Positions 9,251 to 17,931 are shown, counted from the first letter of the stretch. The stretch: DNA of 64,000 bases from Parasedimentitalea marina (GCF_004006175.1 NZ_CP033219.1:2480001-2544000); one strand, 5' to 3'. Numbers and translations are program-made. Notes: a model not told the origin generated them from the letters alone.

Positions 9251-9753
9251 CAGGCTGTCTCCTCAGGAAATTGAAATCGCGCCACGATGCGGCGTTGCCA
9301 GGGTGCACTCAGCGGGCTTTCGACCACCCCATGGCCCGAGTAGGCATGGATGAAACGCGGATTGTCCTCCTCCCGGCAAAGCCGCGCGGTGCCCGCCCTC
9401 AGTGATTGATCGCAAAGGTGGGACTGCACCCCTAGATGCTTGGCCACCGAACCCGCCCGCATGCGAAACAAGATCACATCGCCAATGGCTACCTGATCCA
9501 GCGGTTTCGCCACCAGATGCCGCAGGGCAGCCTGCCACAGGCGCTCTTCGCCCTGTGGTTCCGACCAATCCATCGTATAGGCCGGCACCTGCTCTGGTTC
9601 GGCCCCATACAGCTCGCTCCAGATGCCGCGCAGCAGGCCCAGACAATCACAGCCCGCGCCCTTGCAGGTCGCCTGATGCACATAGGGTGTGCCGATCCAG
9701 TCGCGCGCCAGAGCCACAATCCTGTGCCCCTGCGATGTCATCTGCGCCGTCAT
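9250..9753 (-). CDS. g14: GTA g14: NlpC/P60-type cell wall peptidase
   Basis: 167 residues from ATG 9753, which overlaps the g13 stop (ATGA). An upstream extension of the frame lies wholly inside g13 and is not used. It matches RcGTA Rcc01697, a tail-associated peptidase thought to open the peptidoglycan during DNA delivery. The catalytic cysteine is C37 in GAGCDCLGLLRG, and the conserved histidine is in SVAKHLGV about 60 residues later; both NlpC/P60 essentials are present. A second in-frame ATG four codons on (9741) is possible. The end overlaps the start of g15 by one base. Confidence 0.93.
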   Translation of the reverse strand: MTAQMTSQGHRIVALARDWIGTPYVHQATCKGAGCDCLGLLRGIWSELYGAEPEQVPAYTMDWSEPQGEERLWQAALRHLVAKPLDQVAIGDVILFRMRAGSVAKHLGVQSHLCDQSLRAGTARLCREEDNPRFIHAYSGHGVVESPLSAPWQRRIVARFQFPEETA

Positions 9754-10637
9754 CGTCGGCTGCCGCCGGTATTGGCCCCGTTTTGTTTGGGCACTGACAT
9801 CACCCAGTCCTCGCCCGGGATATCGGGAAAGCCCTGATGGTTGACCAGATTGTTGAATTTCAACCGACAGCTTTCCATCCGCTTGTCGCAGCCCGCCTGC
9901 AGACGCACCACGTCCCCCGGCAGCACCTCGGCGCGAATAGGCTGCCACAGCTCGATCACCCGGCCCGTGGCCTCTACACGGTCCTGTTTGATTACTCCGG
10001 TCAGCCCCTGTGCAGCCCCGGACAGCACTTCGAGCGTGCCACGCGCAAACCAACCCGGCTCATACCCGGCCAGATCTGGCCAGCGATACTCTTGCGCGCG
10101 CACCACCTGCTCTACCGGCACCTCCTCGCGGTAGCCGGGCGTATCCAGCGCAAAGCGACAGGCGCTATCGCCCAGCACTGCTGTGCAGGGTTTCTGATAC
10201 ACCCGCCCCAATGGCCGGTTCAACGCGTCGCTTAAGCCGCGCAGCTCGGCGTGGAAGGCACCGCCTGCACGGCGCAACTGGCCAATGGAGCCACGAAACA
10301 TCAGCCAGCGCACCGAGACATCCGCCCAGTTCACCAACCAACAGCGCACCTCGGCACCGTCATAGCGCCCGGCATCAATGTCGACCTCGCTGACCGAGAC
10401 ATCGCTGAGCCCGCCAATGGCCTCGGTATTGTCGACCGACAGGCCGGTGGCCTGCTGCAATGCCAGCGCAGTCAGTCCGGTACCCGCTTTGAAACTGTAG
10501 CCTTCAAACCCCAGCGACTGGTCATGATCGGTGAAGCCAAGCACCACTCCATCGGCGCGACTGATCGCCCAGGCGCGGCACAGAGTGGTCAGGCCGCTTT
10601 GCACATGGGCCTGAAAGTCAGGGGAAAGATCCGCCAT
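9750..10637 (-). CDS. g13: GTA g13: tail hub protein (DUF2163 family)
   Basis: 295 residues, RcGTA Rcc01696 type. It forms the hub that joins the distal tail ring (g12) to the tip (g15). Family signs are the N-terminal CRAWAISRADGVVLGFTDHD segment and the C-terminal GCDKRMESCRLKFNNLVNHQGFP segment, which resembles phage hub proteins. Cysteines in this C-terminal segment, together with QKPCTAVLGDSACRF earlier, are of the kind that bind an iron-sulfur cluster in such hubs; that is from family knowledge, not shown here. The ATG shares one base with the g12 stop (TGATG), and the end overlaps g14. Confidence 0.93.
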   Translation of the reverse strand: MADLSPDFQAHVQSGLTTLCRAWAISRADGVVLGFTDHDQSLGFEGYSFKAGTGLTALALQQATGLSVDNTEAIGGLSDVSVSEVDIDAGRYDGAEVRCWLVNWADVSVRWLMFRGSIGQLRRAGGAFHAELRGLSDALNRPLGRVYQKPCTAVLGDSACRFALDTPGYREEVPVEQVVRAQEYRWPDLAGYEPGWFARGTLEVLSGAAQGLTGVIKQDRVEATGRVIELWQPIRAEVLPGDVVRLQAGCDKRMESCRLKFNNLVNHQGFPDIPGEDWVMSVPKQNGANTGGSRR

Positions 10638-11269
10638 CAGACCCGCACCTCGACCACGGGAACATTGGGCACATCGCCGGCCTGAAAGCTGGCGACGCTG
10701 GTCAGGATGCGATCGGTGTCAAACCGCACCGGCACGTCAAACTCAAATCCGGCCAGGATGGTCATGTCTTCACCCGGCGGGTGGGCAAAGGTGATCAGGC
10801 CCGACCGATCATCCAGAGTGAAATCCACATCCGTCAGCAGCTCGTCCTGTTCAATGCCCACACGCACCGAGCCGACAACCGGTTTGGCAATCGGGCGCTG
10901 ATAGCTGAAACTGCCAGACCGGTAGGTCTTGCACAGCTGAAACGTCACCGTGCTGCCATCGCCGGTGCCAATCACCTGATCGCGAAATGCCACTTCACCC
11001 GAGGCACGGGCGGATTTGAAATCTGACCAGTCCTTCCAGCGAAACCCAAACATCTGACCATTGCGCGCCTCAAAAAAGGCAATCAACAGCTCGATATCAT
11101 CCAGCGAGCGCAGCCCCAGCCCGGCGTCATAGCGCCTGCGCGAATGGGCCCAAGGGGTGTTGCGTTCCTCAAACCCATTGGCCAGCGTCACGACATCGGT
11201 GCGCCGCTCGGGACCACCAATCGAGCCAAAGCTGAGACTGGCGGGAAATCTTACTTCGTGGAAGTTCAT
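10637..11269 (-). CDS. g12: GTA g12: distal tail protein (DUF2460 family)
   Basis: 210 residues from ATG 11269, which has GGAG 9 bases upstream; an upstream TTG (11284) in the same frame is less likely. Homologous to RcGTA Rcc01695. It forms a ring at the distal end of the tail tube. Typical DUF2460 segments are FHEVRFPASLSFGSIGGPER at the N-terminus, SRRRYDAGLGLRSLDDIE, and FEARNGQMFGFRWKDWSDF. It is separated from g11 by about 157 bases that hold a palindromic element, an unusual gap for this tightly packed operon. Confidence 0.94.
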   Translation of the reverse strand: MNFHEVRFPASLSFGSIGGPERRTDVVTLANGFEERNTPWAHSRRRYDAGLGLRSLDDIELLIAFFEARNGQMFGFRWKDWSDFKSARASGEVAFRDQVIGTGDGSTVTFQLCKTYRSGSFSYQRPIAKPVVGSVRVGIEQDELLTDVDFTLDDRSGLITFAHPPGEDMTILAGFEFDVPVRFDTDRILTSVASFQAGDVPNVPVVEVRV

Positions 11270-11322
11270 GACTGCGGTCTCCAATAAAGTTCTTGGCCGA
11301 CTTTGGTGTTGTCTCGCTATGG

Positions 11323-11425
11323 CGTGTCTGACCTTGAGGAGGTGCGAAGCGCTTTCACCGTTTTGCCGAAGGCAAACCTACGGTTTGATGGGAAGGTCAG
11401 GCGCGCCCGACCTATCTGCCGGGCG
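11323..11425. repeat. Palindromic repeat element, copy 1, between GTA g11 and g12
   Basis: The outer arms CGTGTCTGACCTT (11323-11335) and AAGGTCAGGCGCG (11393-11405) are near-perfect inverted repeats. Between them lie GAGGAGGTGCGAAGCGC and a TTTGCC/GGCAAA hairpin. A second hairpin CGCCCG/CGGGCG (11404-11425) follows at the edge of the g11 stop. A related copy with the same outer arms is at 20234-20305. No ORF inside. It resembles REP/MITE-like hairpin elements. Confidence 0.7.
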
Positions 11426-11426
11426 T

Positions 11427-12086
11427 CTACCGGTTCCTATTGCCCCGCCCCAGGGCCCGGCTCATCTGGGCGGCGATCTGTCCCTGACTGCGCGCAAAAC
11501 TGTGCACGTCCGGTGTGGTAACATTCATAACCACCTTGACCCCAGCCGCACCGCCACTGCGCACCCCAAGTGACCCGTCCGGACCACGGGCCAGCGGCAG
11601 GATCGCCTCGGGGCCGGCCTCGCCCATCAGGCCAGTGCCACCGCGCATCGCGAATGTGGTGGCGCCACTGACCACACCGCCCCGCGCAAACGGCATCACC
11701 CGCCCTTGTGAGAACGCGGCGCCATCGGCAAAGGGCAGCAGTCCGCTGACCAGCTGGGTCACCCCATCAGCCAGTACGCCGCCCATGTGATTTGTCACCG
11801 GTTTAATCGCGGCATTATAGGTGGTCTGGATCATCGAGCGCGCGACGGTTTCCAGCGCGTCCGATAACTTCATACCGTCAAAGACCACGCCATCAAACGC
11901 CTTGCGCAGCCCCTTGGACATGCCACGCTCCAGCGTCGCGGCGTCACGACCCGTGGCGGCAAAGGCCTCGCGCACCCGGCGCAGTTCGGTGTCAAAGGTG
12001 GCGGCCATGCCTGCGGCGTTGCCCAATGCATCGCCCAGACCTTCGCTTTGCAGCTCAAGATCGGCTATTGCGTCTTGATCACTCAT
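11427..12086 (-). CDS. g11: GTA g11: tail tape measure protein
   Basis: 219 residues from ATG 12086, preceded by a strong AGGAGG 5 bases upstream; the frame extension to 12104 has no such site. It corresponds to RcGTA Rcc01694. It fixes tail length and lies inside the tube. It is short because GTA tails are short. Visible are a helical N-terminal region (DLELQSEGLGDALGNAAGMA, LRRVREAFAATGRDAATLER), and the C-terminal segment typical of phage tape measures (FARGGVVSGATTFAMRGGTG, LMGEAGPEAILPLARGPDG). The start overlaps the end of g10.1. The element at 11323-11425 follows the stop. Confidence 0.92.
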   Translation of the reverse strand: MSDQDAIADLELQSEGLGDALGNAAGMAATFDTELRRVREAFAATGRDAATLERGMSKGLRKAFDGVVFDGMKLSDALETVARSMIQTTYNAAIKPVTNHMGGVLADGVTQLVSGLLPFADGAAFSQGRVMPFARGGVVSGATTFAMRGGTGLMGEAGPEAILPLARGPDGSLGVRSGGAAGVKVVMNVTTPDVHSFARSQGQIAAQMSRALGRGNRNR

Positions 12087-12279
12087 CACAACCTCCTGTT
12101 TCATCGGGATAAACGCGCATCAGCGCATCCAGCCCGGCACGCCCCATCGCAGACTGACCTGCATCCTGGCCCAGCATCAGGCGCAGCTCAGCCGGGGTCA
12201 GTTGCCAGAACTGAGCGGGAGTCAGTCGCAGGCCCAGCATCCCGGCCCGCATCATTGCAGGCCAATCCAATTGGTTCAT
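12079..12279 (-). CDS. g10.1: GTA g10.1: small tail assembly protein (Rcc01693 type)
   Basis: 66 residues. The ATG overlaps the g10 stop by 4 bases (ATGA) and its end overlaps g11. The sequence (LDWPAMMRAGMLGLRLTPAQ, FWQLTPAELRLMLGQ) is the pattern of the phage tail assembly chaperone family that includes Rcc01693. In phages such a protein is often made with its upstream partner to fold the tape measure, and the gene position directly before g11 fits that. It carries the family's FWxLTPxE signature. Confidence 0.9.
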   Translation of the reverse strand: MNQLDWPAMMRAGMLGLRLTPAQFWQLTPAELRLMLGQDAGQSAMGRAGLDALMRVYPDETGGCDE

Positions 12280-12596
12280 GGCAGTTCAGGGGCCATGAAA
12301 GCCCGCGCCAGCAGTTCTGCAGCAGCCCGGGCCGCTGCCATCGGACCGCCAGCAATGTCGGCCTGCGCCAAATCATCCGATGCCATCGGCGTGCCACCGC
12401 CCCGCAACCCGGCCCCGATCAGCGCCAGTACATCCACTGCGGAAAAGCCGCCGCTTTCAAAACGTTGCGCCAGATCAACCAGCGACCCCACAGACAACGC
12501 CTGCTCCAGCTCGGCCAGGGCACCCAGGGTCAGCTTCATCACCCGTGGGTCACCGTTGATCACCAGCGAGACTTCTCCGGTCCAGGGATTACTCAT
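12276..12596 (-). CDS. g10: GTA g10: tail assembly chaperone-like protein
   Basis: 106 residues, matching RcGTA Rcc01692 (gene transfer agent family protein). It begins 3 bases after the g9 stop and overlaps g10.1. Typical segments are the N-terminal GEVSLVINGDPRVMKLTLGA and LAELEQALSVGSLVDLAQRF, then an Ala/Gly-rich helical tail. It sits between the major tail protein and the tape measure, the usual place for the chaperone pair that keeps the tape measure soluble during tail assembly. Function is from position and family, not from motifs. Confidence 0.9.
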   Translation of the reverse strand: MSNPWTGEVSLVINGDPRVMKLTLGALAELEQALSVGSLVDLAQRFESGGFSAVDVLALIGAGLRGGGTPMASDDLAQADIAGGPMAAARAAAELLARAFMAPELP

Positions 12597-12599
12597 GAC

Positions 12600-13013
12600 C
12601 TAGACCGCCGTGAAACTCAGGACCCCGGCACTGGCCAGGGAGAGCTCATAGGTGGCCTCGCCGTTGTGGCTACCGGCATATTCCAACGCGGTAACCTGAA
12701 ACGCGCCAGCGACAATGCCGAAATCCGGGATGATCATCTGAAAATCCGGCGTTTCGCCATCAAAGAACAATTGCCGCGCGCGTTCATCCGATCCGGCATC
12801 GCGAAACACACCCGAGCCCGAAATCGAAGCCGAGCGCACTCCGGCGCCAGACAGCAGCTCGCGCCAACCGCCCTGGCTTTCCAGGCTGGTGACATCCACC
12901 GTCTCAGCATTGAAACTGATCCGTGTGGCGCGCAGCCCCGCCAGGGTTTCGAACTGGCCGTCACCGGTCATGTCCACTTTGACCAAAAGATCTTTGCCGT
13001 TTTGGGCTGTCAT
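12600..13013 (-). CDS. g9: GTA g9: major tail tube protein
   Basis: 137 residues from ATG 13013, with AGGAG 8-9 bases upstream; the frame extends 16 codons upstream without a site. Matches RcGTA Rcc01691 and the wider TP901-1-type major tail family. It stacks in rings to form the tail tube. Family pattern: GKDLLVKVDMTGDGQFETLA, LRATRISFNAETVDVTSLES, WRELLSGAGVRSASISGSGVF. A 98-base gap separates it from g8; that gap contains an 18-base hairpin (CCTGTC/GACAGG) and is not coding. Confidence 0.95.
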   Translation of the reverse strand: MTAQNGKDLLVKVDMTGDGQFETLAGLRATRISFNAETVDVTSLESQGGWRELLSGAGVRSASISGSGVFRDAGSDERARQLFFDGETPDFQMIIPDFGIVAGAFQVTALEYAGSHNGEATYELSLASAGVLSFTAV

Positions 13014-13111
13014 CTTGATTTCTCCTGCAATTTCAGCATTTTTCAGCCGTTTTTTCGTCAACCGAGAGGCGCGCCCGGCCTGTCGGCCAGACAGGGCTTA
13101 AGTGACCCGTC

Positions 13112-13510
13112 CTAGTTATCTTCGACCCGAGCACGGAACCGCAGATCGATCCTGCGACTGCCATCAGTCATCCGGCGCGCCTGGGCGCGGTCGAACCACA
13201 GGCCAATCAAGTGGCCCCGCGACAGGGTCAGCGGCGCATTGATCAGCCCGTCGCACAGCGTCGCTGCAAGCTGTTTTGCGGTTGAGAATCCCGCGCTATC
13301 TGAATGAACCGAAACGGTAAATCTATGCAGCGCACCCGCGCCCGACACATCAGATCCATCGCGCACCTCCTCGGCCCCAAGCAGCACATAGGTCTGTGGG
13401 ACTGTGCCCGTGGGCAGCGCATCATGGATGGCAGTGCCAGCCAGATCAGGATCGCTGCTCAGATGTTGAAACACTGCCGATTGCAAGGCCGCGGACAGGG
13501 CGTAACTCAT
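13112..13510 (-). CDS. g8: GTA g8: tail terminator (DUF3168 family)
   Basis: 132 residues from ATG 13510, which overlaps the g7 stop by 4 bases (ATGA); the nine-codon upstream extension is inside g7. Matches RcGTA Rcc01690. It caps the tail tube at the head-proximal end and joins it to the head connector. The DUF3168 pattern is clear: ALSAALQSAVFQHLSSDPDL, a central VLLGAEEVRDGSDVSGAG, HRFTVSVHSDSAGFSTAKQL and a C-terminal RRIDLRFRARVED strand. Confidence 0.93.
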   Translation of the reverse strand: MSYALSAALQSAVFQHLSSDPDLAGTAIHDALPTGTVPQTYVLLGAEEVRDGSDVSGAGALHRFTVSVHSDSAGFSTAKQLAATLCDGLINAPLTLSRGHLIGLWFDRAQARRMTDGSRRIDLRFRARVEDN

Positions 13511-13845
13511 GCCGAGATCTCCTCTTGTACAAAACAAGTCAGGTAGCGCCCTGCATCGTCAGTCTCGGCCACGGCGTGGATCAGGAACAGACGGGTCCCG
13601 TCGCGAAACCGTTGATCCGGACGGGGACGGCTGGCAGAACCAACAGGCGTTGCCCGCACGGTGATCCGATAGCGCTGTAGCGACAAATCCACACCACCCT
13701 TGACTTTACTTCGCCCCGTAAGCGATTGAATTTCAGCCCAAACACTGCCCAGGGCCTGCCATGTCTCCATATGGCCGCCACTGCCATCGCTGGCGCGCGT
13801 GGGATCCTCGAGGGTCAGCTTGCGGGACAGAACAGGTGGTTTCAT
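13507..13845 (-). CDS. g7: GTA g7: head-tail stopper/adaptor
   Basis: 112 residues, matching RcGTA Rcc01689 and the HK97 gp7/SPP1 gp16-like head closure family. It follows the adaptor in the neck and holds DNA in the head. Typical segments are LSRKLTLEDPTRASDGSGGH near the N-terminus, the W in METWQALGSVWAEIQSLTG, and RYRITVRATP then RFRDGTRLFLIHAVAETDD. The ATG overlaps the g6 stop by 4 bases and the end overlaps g8, so g6-g7-g8 are translationally coupled. Confidence 0.92.
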   Translation of the reverse strand: MKPPVLSRKLTLEDPTRASDGSGGHMETWQALGSVWAEIQSLTGRSKVKGGVDLSLQRYRITVRATPVGSASRPRPDQRFRDGTRLFLIHAVAETDDAGRYLTCFVQEEISA

Positions 13846-14441
13846 ATCACCCGCCCCAGGCTAAGACGCACCACCCGGTAGCGTTCGATCAGGCTGGTGA
13901 CGCCAAACGGCATACAGCCACCCGACAGCCCGGTGTCATCGCGATATTGATAGTAATGTGCCGCCAGCATCAGAACCGCTTGCCCCAAGTCAGCGGGCAA
14001 GGCGCCCCAGTTGTCTGCCATGCCAGCGGTCAGGGATATGCGCAGTGCGCCGCCCGTCGCCACTGTCGGCAACAGACTGCCCGTGGGGCAAAGCTGCGGA
14101 TGCTGGCTGTCCTGGATCAGACGATACATGTCGCTTACAAGGACCGTTTCCAGCCCTGCGGCATCGATCATCACCACGGTTTCGACCGACGCGACCGGCA
14201 CCAGTGGCAGAACCTGCGCCGACGGATCCCGCCATTGGTGCATATTCAGGTCAAACTGGCGGGAAATCAGCACCTTGCCGGTACGCGCCTCGATTGCGGC
14301 AATGGCGGCGCGCAGAAAACTAATCAGGACTTCGTCTTGCAGACTGTCTTCGCCAAACCCGGTTCCCAGCCGCAAATGTGCCTTGAACGGCTCTAACGGC
14401 AGCGCGGCCTCGGGCACCGGCGTCTGTTCGGTCAATATCAT
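13842..14441 (-). CDS. g6: GTA g6: head-tail adaptor (gp6-like)
   Basis: 199 residues from ATG 14441, with GGAG 7 bases upstream. The longer frame to 14594 starts with an Arg-rich stretch unlike the family. It matches RcGTA Rcc01688, which forms a twelve-subunit ring under the portal. Visible are PFKAHLRLGTGFGEDSLQDE, LISFLRAAIAAIEARTGKVL, the beta-rich middle, and the closing ERYRVVRLSLGRVI. A 165-base gap with a GCCGGC-type hairpin lies between it and the capsid gene, which may lower its expression relative to capsid. Confidence 0.92.
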   Translation of the reverse strand: MILTEQTPVPEAALPLEPFKAHLRLGTGFGEDSLQDEVLISFLRAAIAAIEARTGKVLISRQFDLNMHQWRDPSAQVLPLVPVASVETVVMIDAAGLETVLVSDMYRLIQDSQHPQLCPTGSLLPTVATGGALRISLTAGMADNWGALPADLGQAVLMLAAHYYQYRDDTGLSGGCMPFGVTSLIERYRVVRLSLGRVI

Positions 14442-14606
14442 CACGTTACTCCGGAAACTTGCGCCCGCTCGGGACATAAATTGGATACAGCAGGCGCGCA
14501 TCTTCCGGTGCCGCTCGGACGGAGGGGAGCAGCTGGACGACACAGAAAGGGGAATACGCGCCTGCCGACGCCGCCGGGCTGCCGGCAGCGTCATCGGTCG
14601 GACCGG

Positions 14607-15788
14607 TTAGGTCAGGCCGAATTTCAGCAGCTTGATGGCCGCGAAATCACTGACATCACCACCGACGCGCTTGGTGGCATAAAACAGCACATGGGGCTTG
14701 GCGCTAAAGGGGTCGCGCAGCACCCGCAGATCTGGACGTTCCGCGATGGTATAGCCGGCCGAGAAATCACCAAAGGCAATCGAGAAACTGTCGCTGGCAA
14801 CACCAGGCATATCCTCGGCCACAAGCACCGGGTAGCCCATCAGCCGTGCAGGTTCACCAGCGGCCAGACCATCCGACCACAGGAAGCGGCCATCGCCATC
14901 TTTCAACTTTCGAACTTGACCGGAAGTCTTTGAATTCATGACAAAGACACCATTTGCCCGATACTCAGCCCCAAGGGCATAGACCAGATCGACAATCGCG
15001 TCACCGCCGCCAATATCGCCATCACTGCCGGTGGCGACATAGCCAATGTTACCCCAGCTCCAGCTGTCATTTTCAACCACGCCATGGGTCAGAATACCGG
15101 TTGGTTTGTCGATACCATCGCCGTTCAAAAACGCCGCGGCCTCGGCCCGCGAGAACTTGTCAGCAATGCGTCCGGCCAGCCAGGATTCAATATCAAAGGC
15201 ACTGTCGTCCAACAGCCGTTGCGACGCTTTTGGCAGCGCGCTCAGCTCATGCAATGGGATGGTGATCCGGTCAATCACCGGGGTGCCGGTTTCTGCTGTC
15301 GGGTCGGTTTCCGTCGCCCAGCCCGCACCAACATCCGTGTGGTCGACCAGCACATCATATGAGGTCGCCTCGACCGTGACCACCGCGGCAATGGACCGGA
15401 TAGAGGCGGTTGCCTGCAACACCGATGTCACCGTCTCGGAGGTCACCGGATCCACCAGGTAGCCCCCGTCGCTGTTCACCGCCGAAGACAGGGATTTACC
15501 ATCCAGCTGCAGACCACGCAGCCCATCGTCTTCACCGGACCGCAGGTAGGCCATAAACGCCTTTTGATGGGGCGCGCCGGCATCATTGGTAGCAGACAGC
15601 TGCGGACGGGCCGCAATTTGGGTTTTTCGATCCAGCATGATTACTCGCTCTTCGGTCAGTTTCAGTTTTGCCTTGATGTCGTCACGGAACCCATTGAAAT
15701 CTTCGATAAATCCAGCCATAGACTGGGTTACATCGTGTATCAGTGGGGCTGCATCTGCCGAGGCAGACGAAACTCTGTTCTTGCTCAT
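14607..15788 (-). CDS. g5: GTA g5: major capsid protein (HK97 fold)
   Basis: 393 residues. It builds the small GTA head. The N-terminal 100 or so residues are a helical scaffold (delta) domain (FIEDFNGFRDDIKAKLKLTE, ERVIMLDRKTQIAA) that the g4 protease removes. The HK97-fold capsid domain follows: SSAVNSDGGYLVDPVTSETV, WATETDPTAETGTPVIDRIT, LLDDSAFDIESWLAGRIADK, FSRAEAAAFLNGDGIDKPTG, and the C-terminal DFSAGYTIAERPDLRVLRDP. Matches RcGTA Rcc01687 over its whole length. The start is 34 bases after the g4 stop. Confidence 0.97.
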   Translation of the reverse strand: MSKNRVSSASADAAPLIHDVTQSMAGFIEDFNGFRDDIKAKLKLTEERVIMLDRKTQIAARPQLSATNDAGAPHQKAFMAYLRSGEDDGLRGLQLDGKSLSSAVNSDGGYLVDPVTSETVTSVLQATASIRSIAAVVTVEATSYDVLVDHTDVGAGWATETDPTAETGTPVIDRITIPLHELSALPKASQRLLDDSAFDIESWLAGRIADKFSRAEAAAFLNGDGIDKPTGILTHGVVENDSWSWGNIGYVATGSDGDIGGGDAIVDLVYALGAEYRANGVFVMNSKTSGQVRKLKDGDGRFLWSDGLAAGEPARLMGYPVLVAEDMPGVASDSFSIAFGDFSAGYTIAERPDLRVLRDPFSAKPHVLFYATKRVGGDVSDFAAIKLLKFGLT

Positions 15789-15822
15789 TTGACTATCCTG
15801 TTTGGTTAACGTCGCGCCCGGC

Positions 15823-16380
15823 TCATCGCTTTGCGAATTGAGTGCGTGCCTGTGTCAAAATCGCGGCCATGTCGCGCAGTGCAGCCGAGACCGGATCCTT
15901 CACGCTCTTGCCCGTCACCCGCGCTGTTGGCAGCATCGGGAATGTCACCAGGGACACCTCCCACAGTTCCACCTCGCTCAGCCGACGCTCTCCCTTGTCG
16001 CCCTTACTGGCACATTTGGTACGATAGCCGATCGAAAGCCCGTCTATGGCTCCGGCGGCAATCAGCGCAGCCGCCTCGGCGCCACGGCGGGTTTCCACCA
16101 AAAGGCGGCCCTTGACCCGCAACCCCTGGGTGTCTTCGCGCACCTCGTCCCAGACCCCAATCGGTTGCGCCGGGTCATGTTGCCACAACATCTTGACCTT
16201 GCTGCCGCGTGCCGCCAGCGCCTCAAGCGAGTTGCCATAGGCCCCCGGCAAGACCACATCGCCGCATTGATCGACCTCACCAAACCGGCTGGCGTAGCCT
16301 TCGATCAACTGCCCTTCGGTCAGGCTAAGCCCCGATTTACAGGCCATAAATTTATGTTCCAGATGGGTCTCCACTTGCAT
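15823..16380 (-). CDS. g4: GTA g4: prohead maturation protease (HK97 family)
   Basis: 185 residues, matching RcGTA Rcc01686 and peptidase family S78. It cleaves the scaffold domain of the capsid protein during head assembly. Catalytic candidates are the histidine in VKMLWQHDP and the serine in GAIDGLSIGYRT, the normal spacing for the family. EGYASRFGEVDQCGDVVLPG near the N-terminus is the conserved first strand. The start is placed at ATG 16380, 33 bases after g3.5. Confidence 0.94.
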   Translation of the reverse strand: MQVETHLEHKFMACKSGLSLTEGQLIEGYASRFGEVDQCGDVVLPGAYGNSLEALAARGSKVKMLWQHDPAQPIGVWDEVREDTQGLRVKGRLLVETRRGAEAAALIAAGAIDGLSIGYRTKCASKGDKGERRLSEVELWEVSLVTFPMLPTARVTGKSVKDPVSAALRDMAAILTQARTQFAKR

Positions 16381-16413
16381 GAGAAACCTCCCTTAACACT
16401 TTGTTAACAGTAT

Positions 16414-16647
16414 TTATTGAAATAAAAGAAGCGACCTGAAGGCCTGCCCCAGAATGACCGCAACCACCCCGTAAACGGTAAACCACAGACGCCGATCCAA
16501 GCGCTCCATCATCTGTTCCAACCGGTCCAGCCGCCGGTGCAGATGCTCCTGTTGTAGCTGCATCAGCTGCTCATGCGCTGCCAAACGTAAGCCGGGGGCG
16601 CAGTCAAAAGGCGGCGGCATTCCGTCACCCATCATCCGCCCCTCCAT
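16414..16647 (-). CDS. g3.5: GTA g3.5: small protein with coiled coil and C-terminal membrane helix
   Basis: 77 residues, in the place of RcGTA Rcc01685 between portal and protease. A helical, charged middle (HEQLMQLQQEHLHRRLDRLE, QMMERLDRR) is followed by one hydrophobic helix (LWFTVYGVVAVILGQAFRSL) and a short tail. Its role in GTA production is not known to me. It overlaps the end of the portal gene by 23 bases; a start at a second ATG (16635) would overlap by 11. Confidence 0.85.
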   Translation of the reverse strand: MEGRMMGDGMPPPFDCAPGLRLAAHEQLMQLQQEHLHRRLDRLEQMMERLDRRLWFTVYGVVAVILGQAFRSLLLFQ

Positions 16648-17806
16648 CCTCTGGCGGCAGTCCCAAAAGGCTGCGCTTTTCCCCGCGGCTCAGGAATTCG
16701 GCTGTAGCCACCCGCGCCCATTGGGCATCACGCTCGGCAGACAGCGCCGCTACCTGATCAAGGTCCGGCTTTAACGTCAGCTCTCCGCCATCAAATCCCG
16801 AGAGCCACTCCACCAGGGTCGCTGCAACGCGGGCAACCATCGGCACCACAGTTAACCGGTAAAAGGCGCGATTGGCCTCTTGGTAGTTGGCATAAGTGGC
16901 ATCGCCCTGGATCCCCAACAACATCGGCGGCACCCCAAAGGCAAGCGCGATTTCGCGCGCGGCGGCCTCTTTGGTCTTTTGGAACTCCATGTCGCTGGGC
17001 GAAAACCCCATGGGTTTCCAGTCCAGCCCGCCTTCCAGCACCATCGGTCGGCCCGCGTTGCGCGCGCCCTGAAAATTCGCTTCGATCTCATCACTCAACC
17101 GGCGGAACTGATCATCCGCCATGCTGCCCTGGCCGTCACCGCCCTTCCAGACCAGCGCGCCTGAGGGCCGCGCGGCATTGTCCAGCAGCGCCTTGGACCA
17201 GCGCGAGGCGCTGTTATGAACATCCACCGCCATCGCTGCTGCCTGGAGCGGCGACAACCCATAATGATCATCTTGTGGGTGAAAACTCTTGATATGACAG
17301 ATCACCGGGCGACCTGCCGAGACCTCAAAGCGATGCTTGCGACCCGATACCTTATAGTCATAACCCACCGGCCAACCATCTGCCCCCGGAATCACCGACA
17401 TCCGGTCCGAGCGCAGCATATGCAGCTCCAGCGGCAGACCTTCACCACCGGCCACCGCCTCGACATAGGCGTTGCCAGTCAGCAGTAATTGGCCAAACAG
17501 CGCCTCCAACAGTTCCGCACGTCCCTGGGCCAGATTTGGCCGCGCCAATAACGCCAGCATTGGATGTTGCTCAAACCGCTGCACGGCGTCCTGTAACACC
17601 AGCGGCAATGCAGCTGCGGCCTCAGCGATCAGTTTGACACAGCGAAACCCGACCGGATTACCGGCAAACCCACTGCGGATCAGCGATTGGCTATCGCGCG
17701 GGCTCCAGGCGGCCCGCCCCATGCCCTGCCAGGCCACCACGCGGGCCGCTGCACTTGCCTTTTGCTCGATAGGCTTTTGTTTGCGCCGCAACACGTCAAA
17801 GACCAT
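16625..17806 (-). CDS. g3: GTA g3: portal protein (HK97 family)
   Basis: 393 residues from ATG 17806. Two ATG codons stand two codons apart; the second has GAGG at a proper 7-8 base distance while the first (17812) lies on top of it. The portal is the twelve-subunit ring through which the terminase packs DNA. Family pattern: SLIRSGFAGNPVGFRCVKLI, AEAAAALPLVLQ, LLLTGNAYVEAV, DRMSVIPGADGWPVGYDYKV, MEFQKTKEAAAREIALAFGV, PPMLLGIQGDATYANYQEAN. Matches RcGTA Rcc01684. It is separated from g2 by a 183-base gap with a hairpin and repeat copy B. Confidence 0.95.
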   Translation of the reverse strand: MVFDVLRRKQKPIEQKASAAARVVAWQGMGRAAWSPRDSQSLIRSGFAGNPVGFRCVKLIAEAAAALPLVLQDAVQRFEQHPMLALLARPNLAQGRAELLEALFGQLLLTGNAYVEAVAGGEGLPLELHMLRSDRMSVIPGADGWPVGYDYKVSGRKHRFEVSAGRPVICHIKSFHPQDDHYGLSPLQAAAMAVDVHNSASRWSKALLDNAARPSGALVWKGGDGQGSMADDQFRRLSDEIEANFQGARNAGRPMVLEGGLDWKPMGFSPSDMEFQKTKEAAAREIALAFGVPPMLLGIQGDATYANYQEANRAFYRLTVVPMVARVAATLVEWLSGFDGGELTLKPDLDQVAALSAERDAQWARVATAEFLSRGEKRSLLGLPPEDGGADDG

Positions 17807-17931
17807 GACCATTCCTCATTTTCATCCTTGGGACAGTGTCGCCCCTTTGCTGAAACCGTTATCCCCCATGGCCCTAAAGAATTCCGGTCCAGCCCGCCCG
17901 CCACCTGTGCAACACCCAACCCGGTCATGAC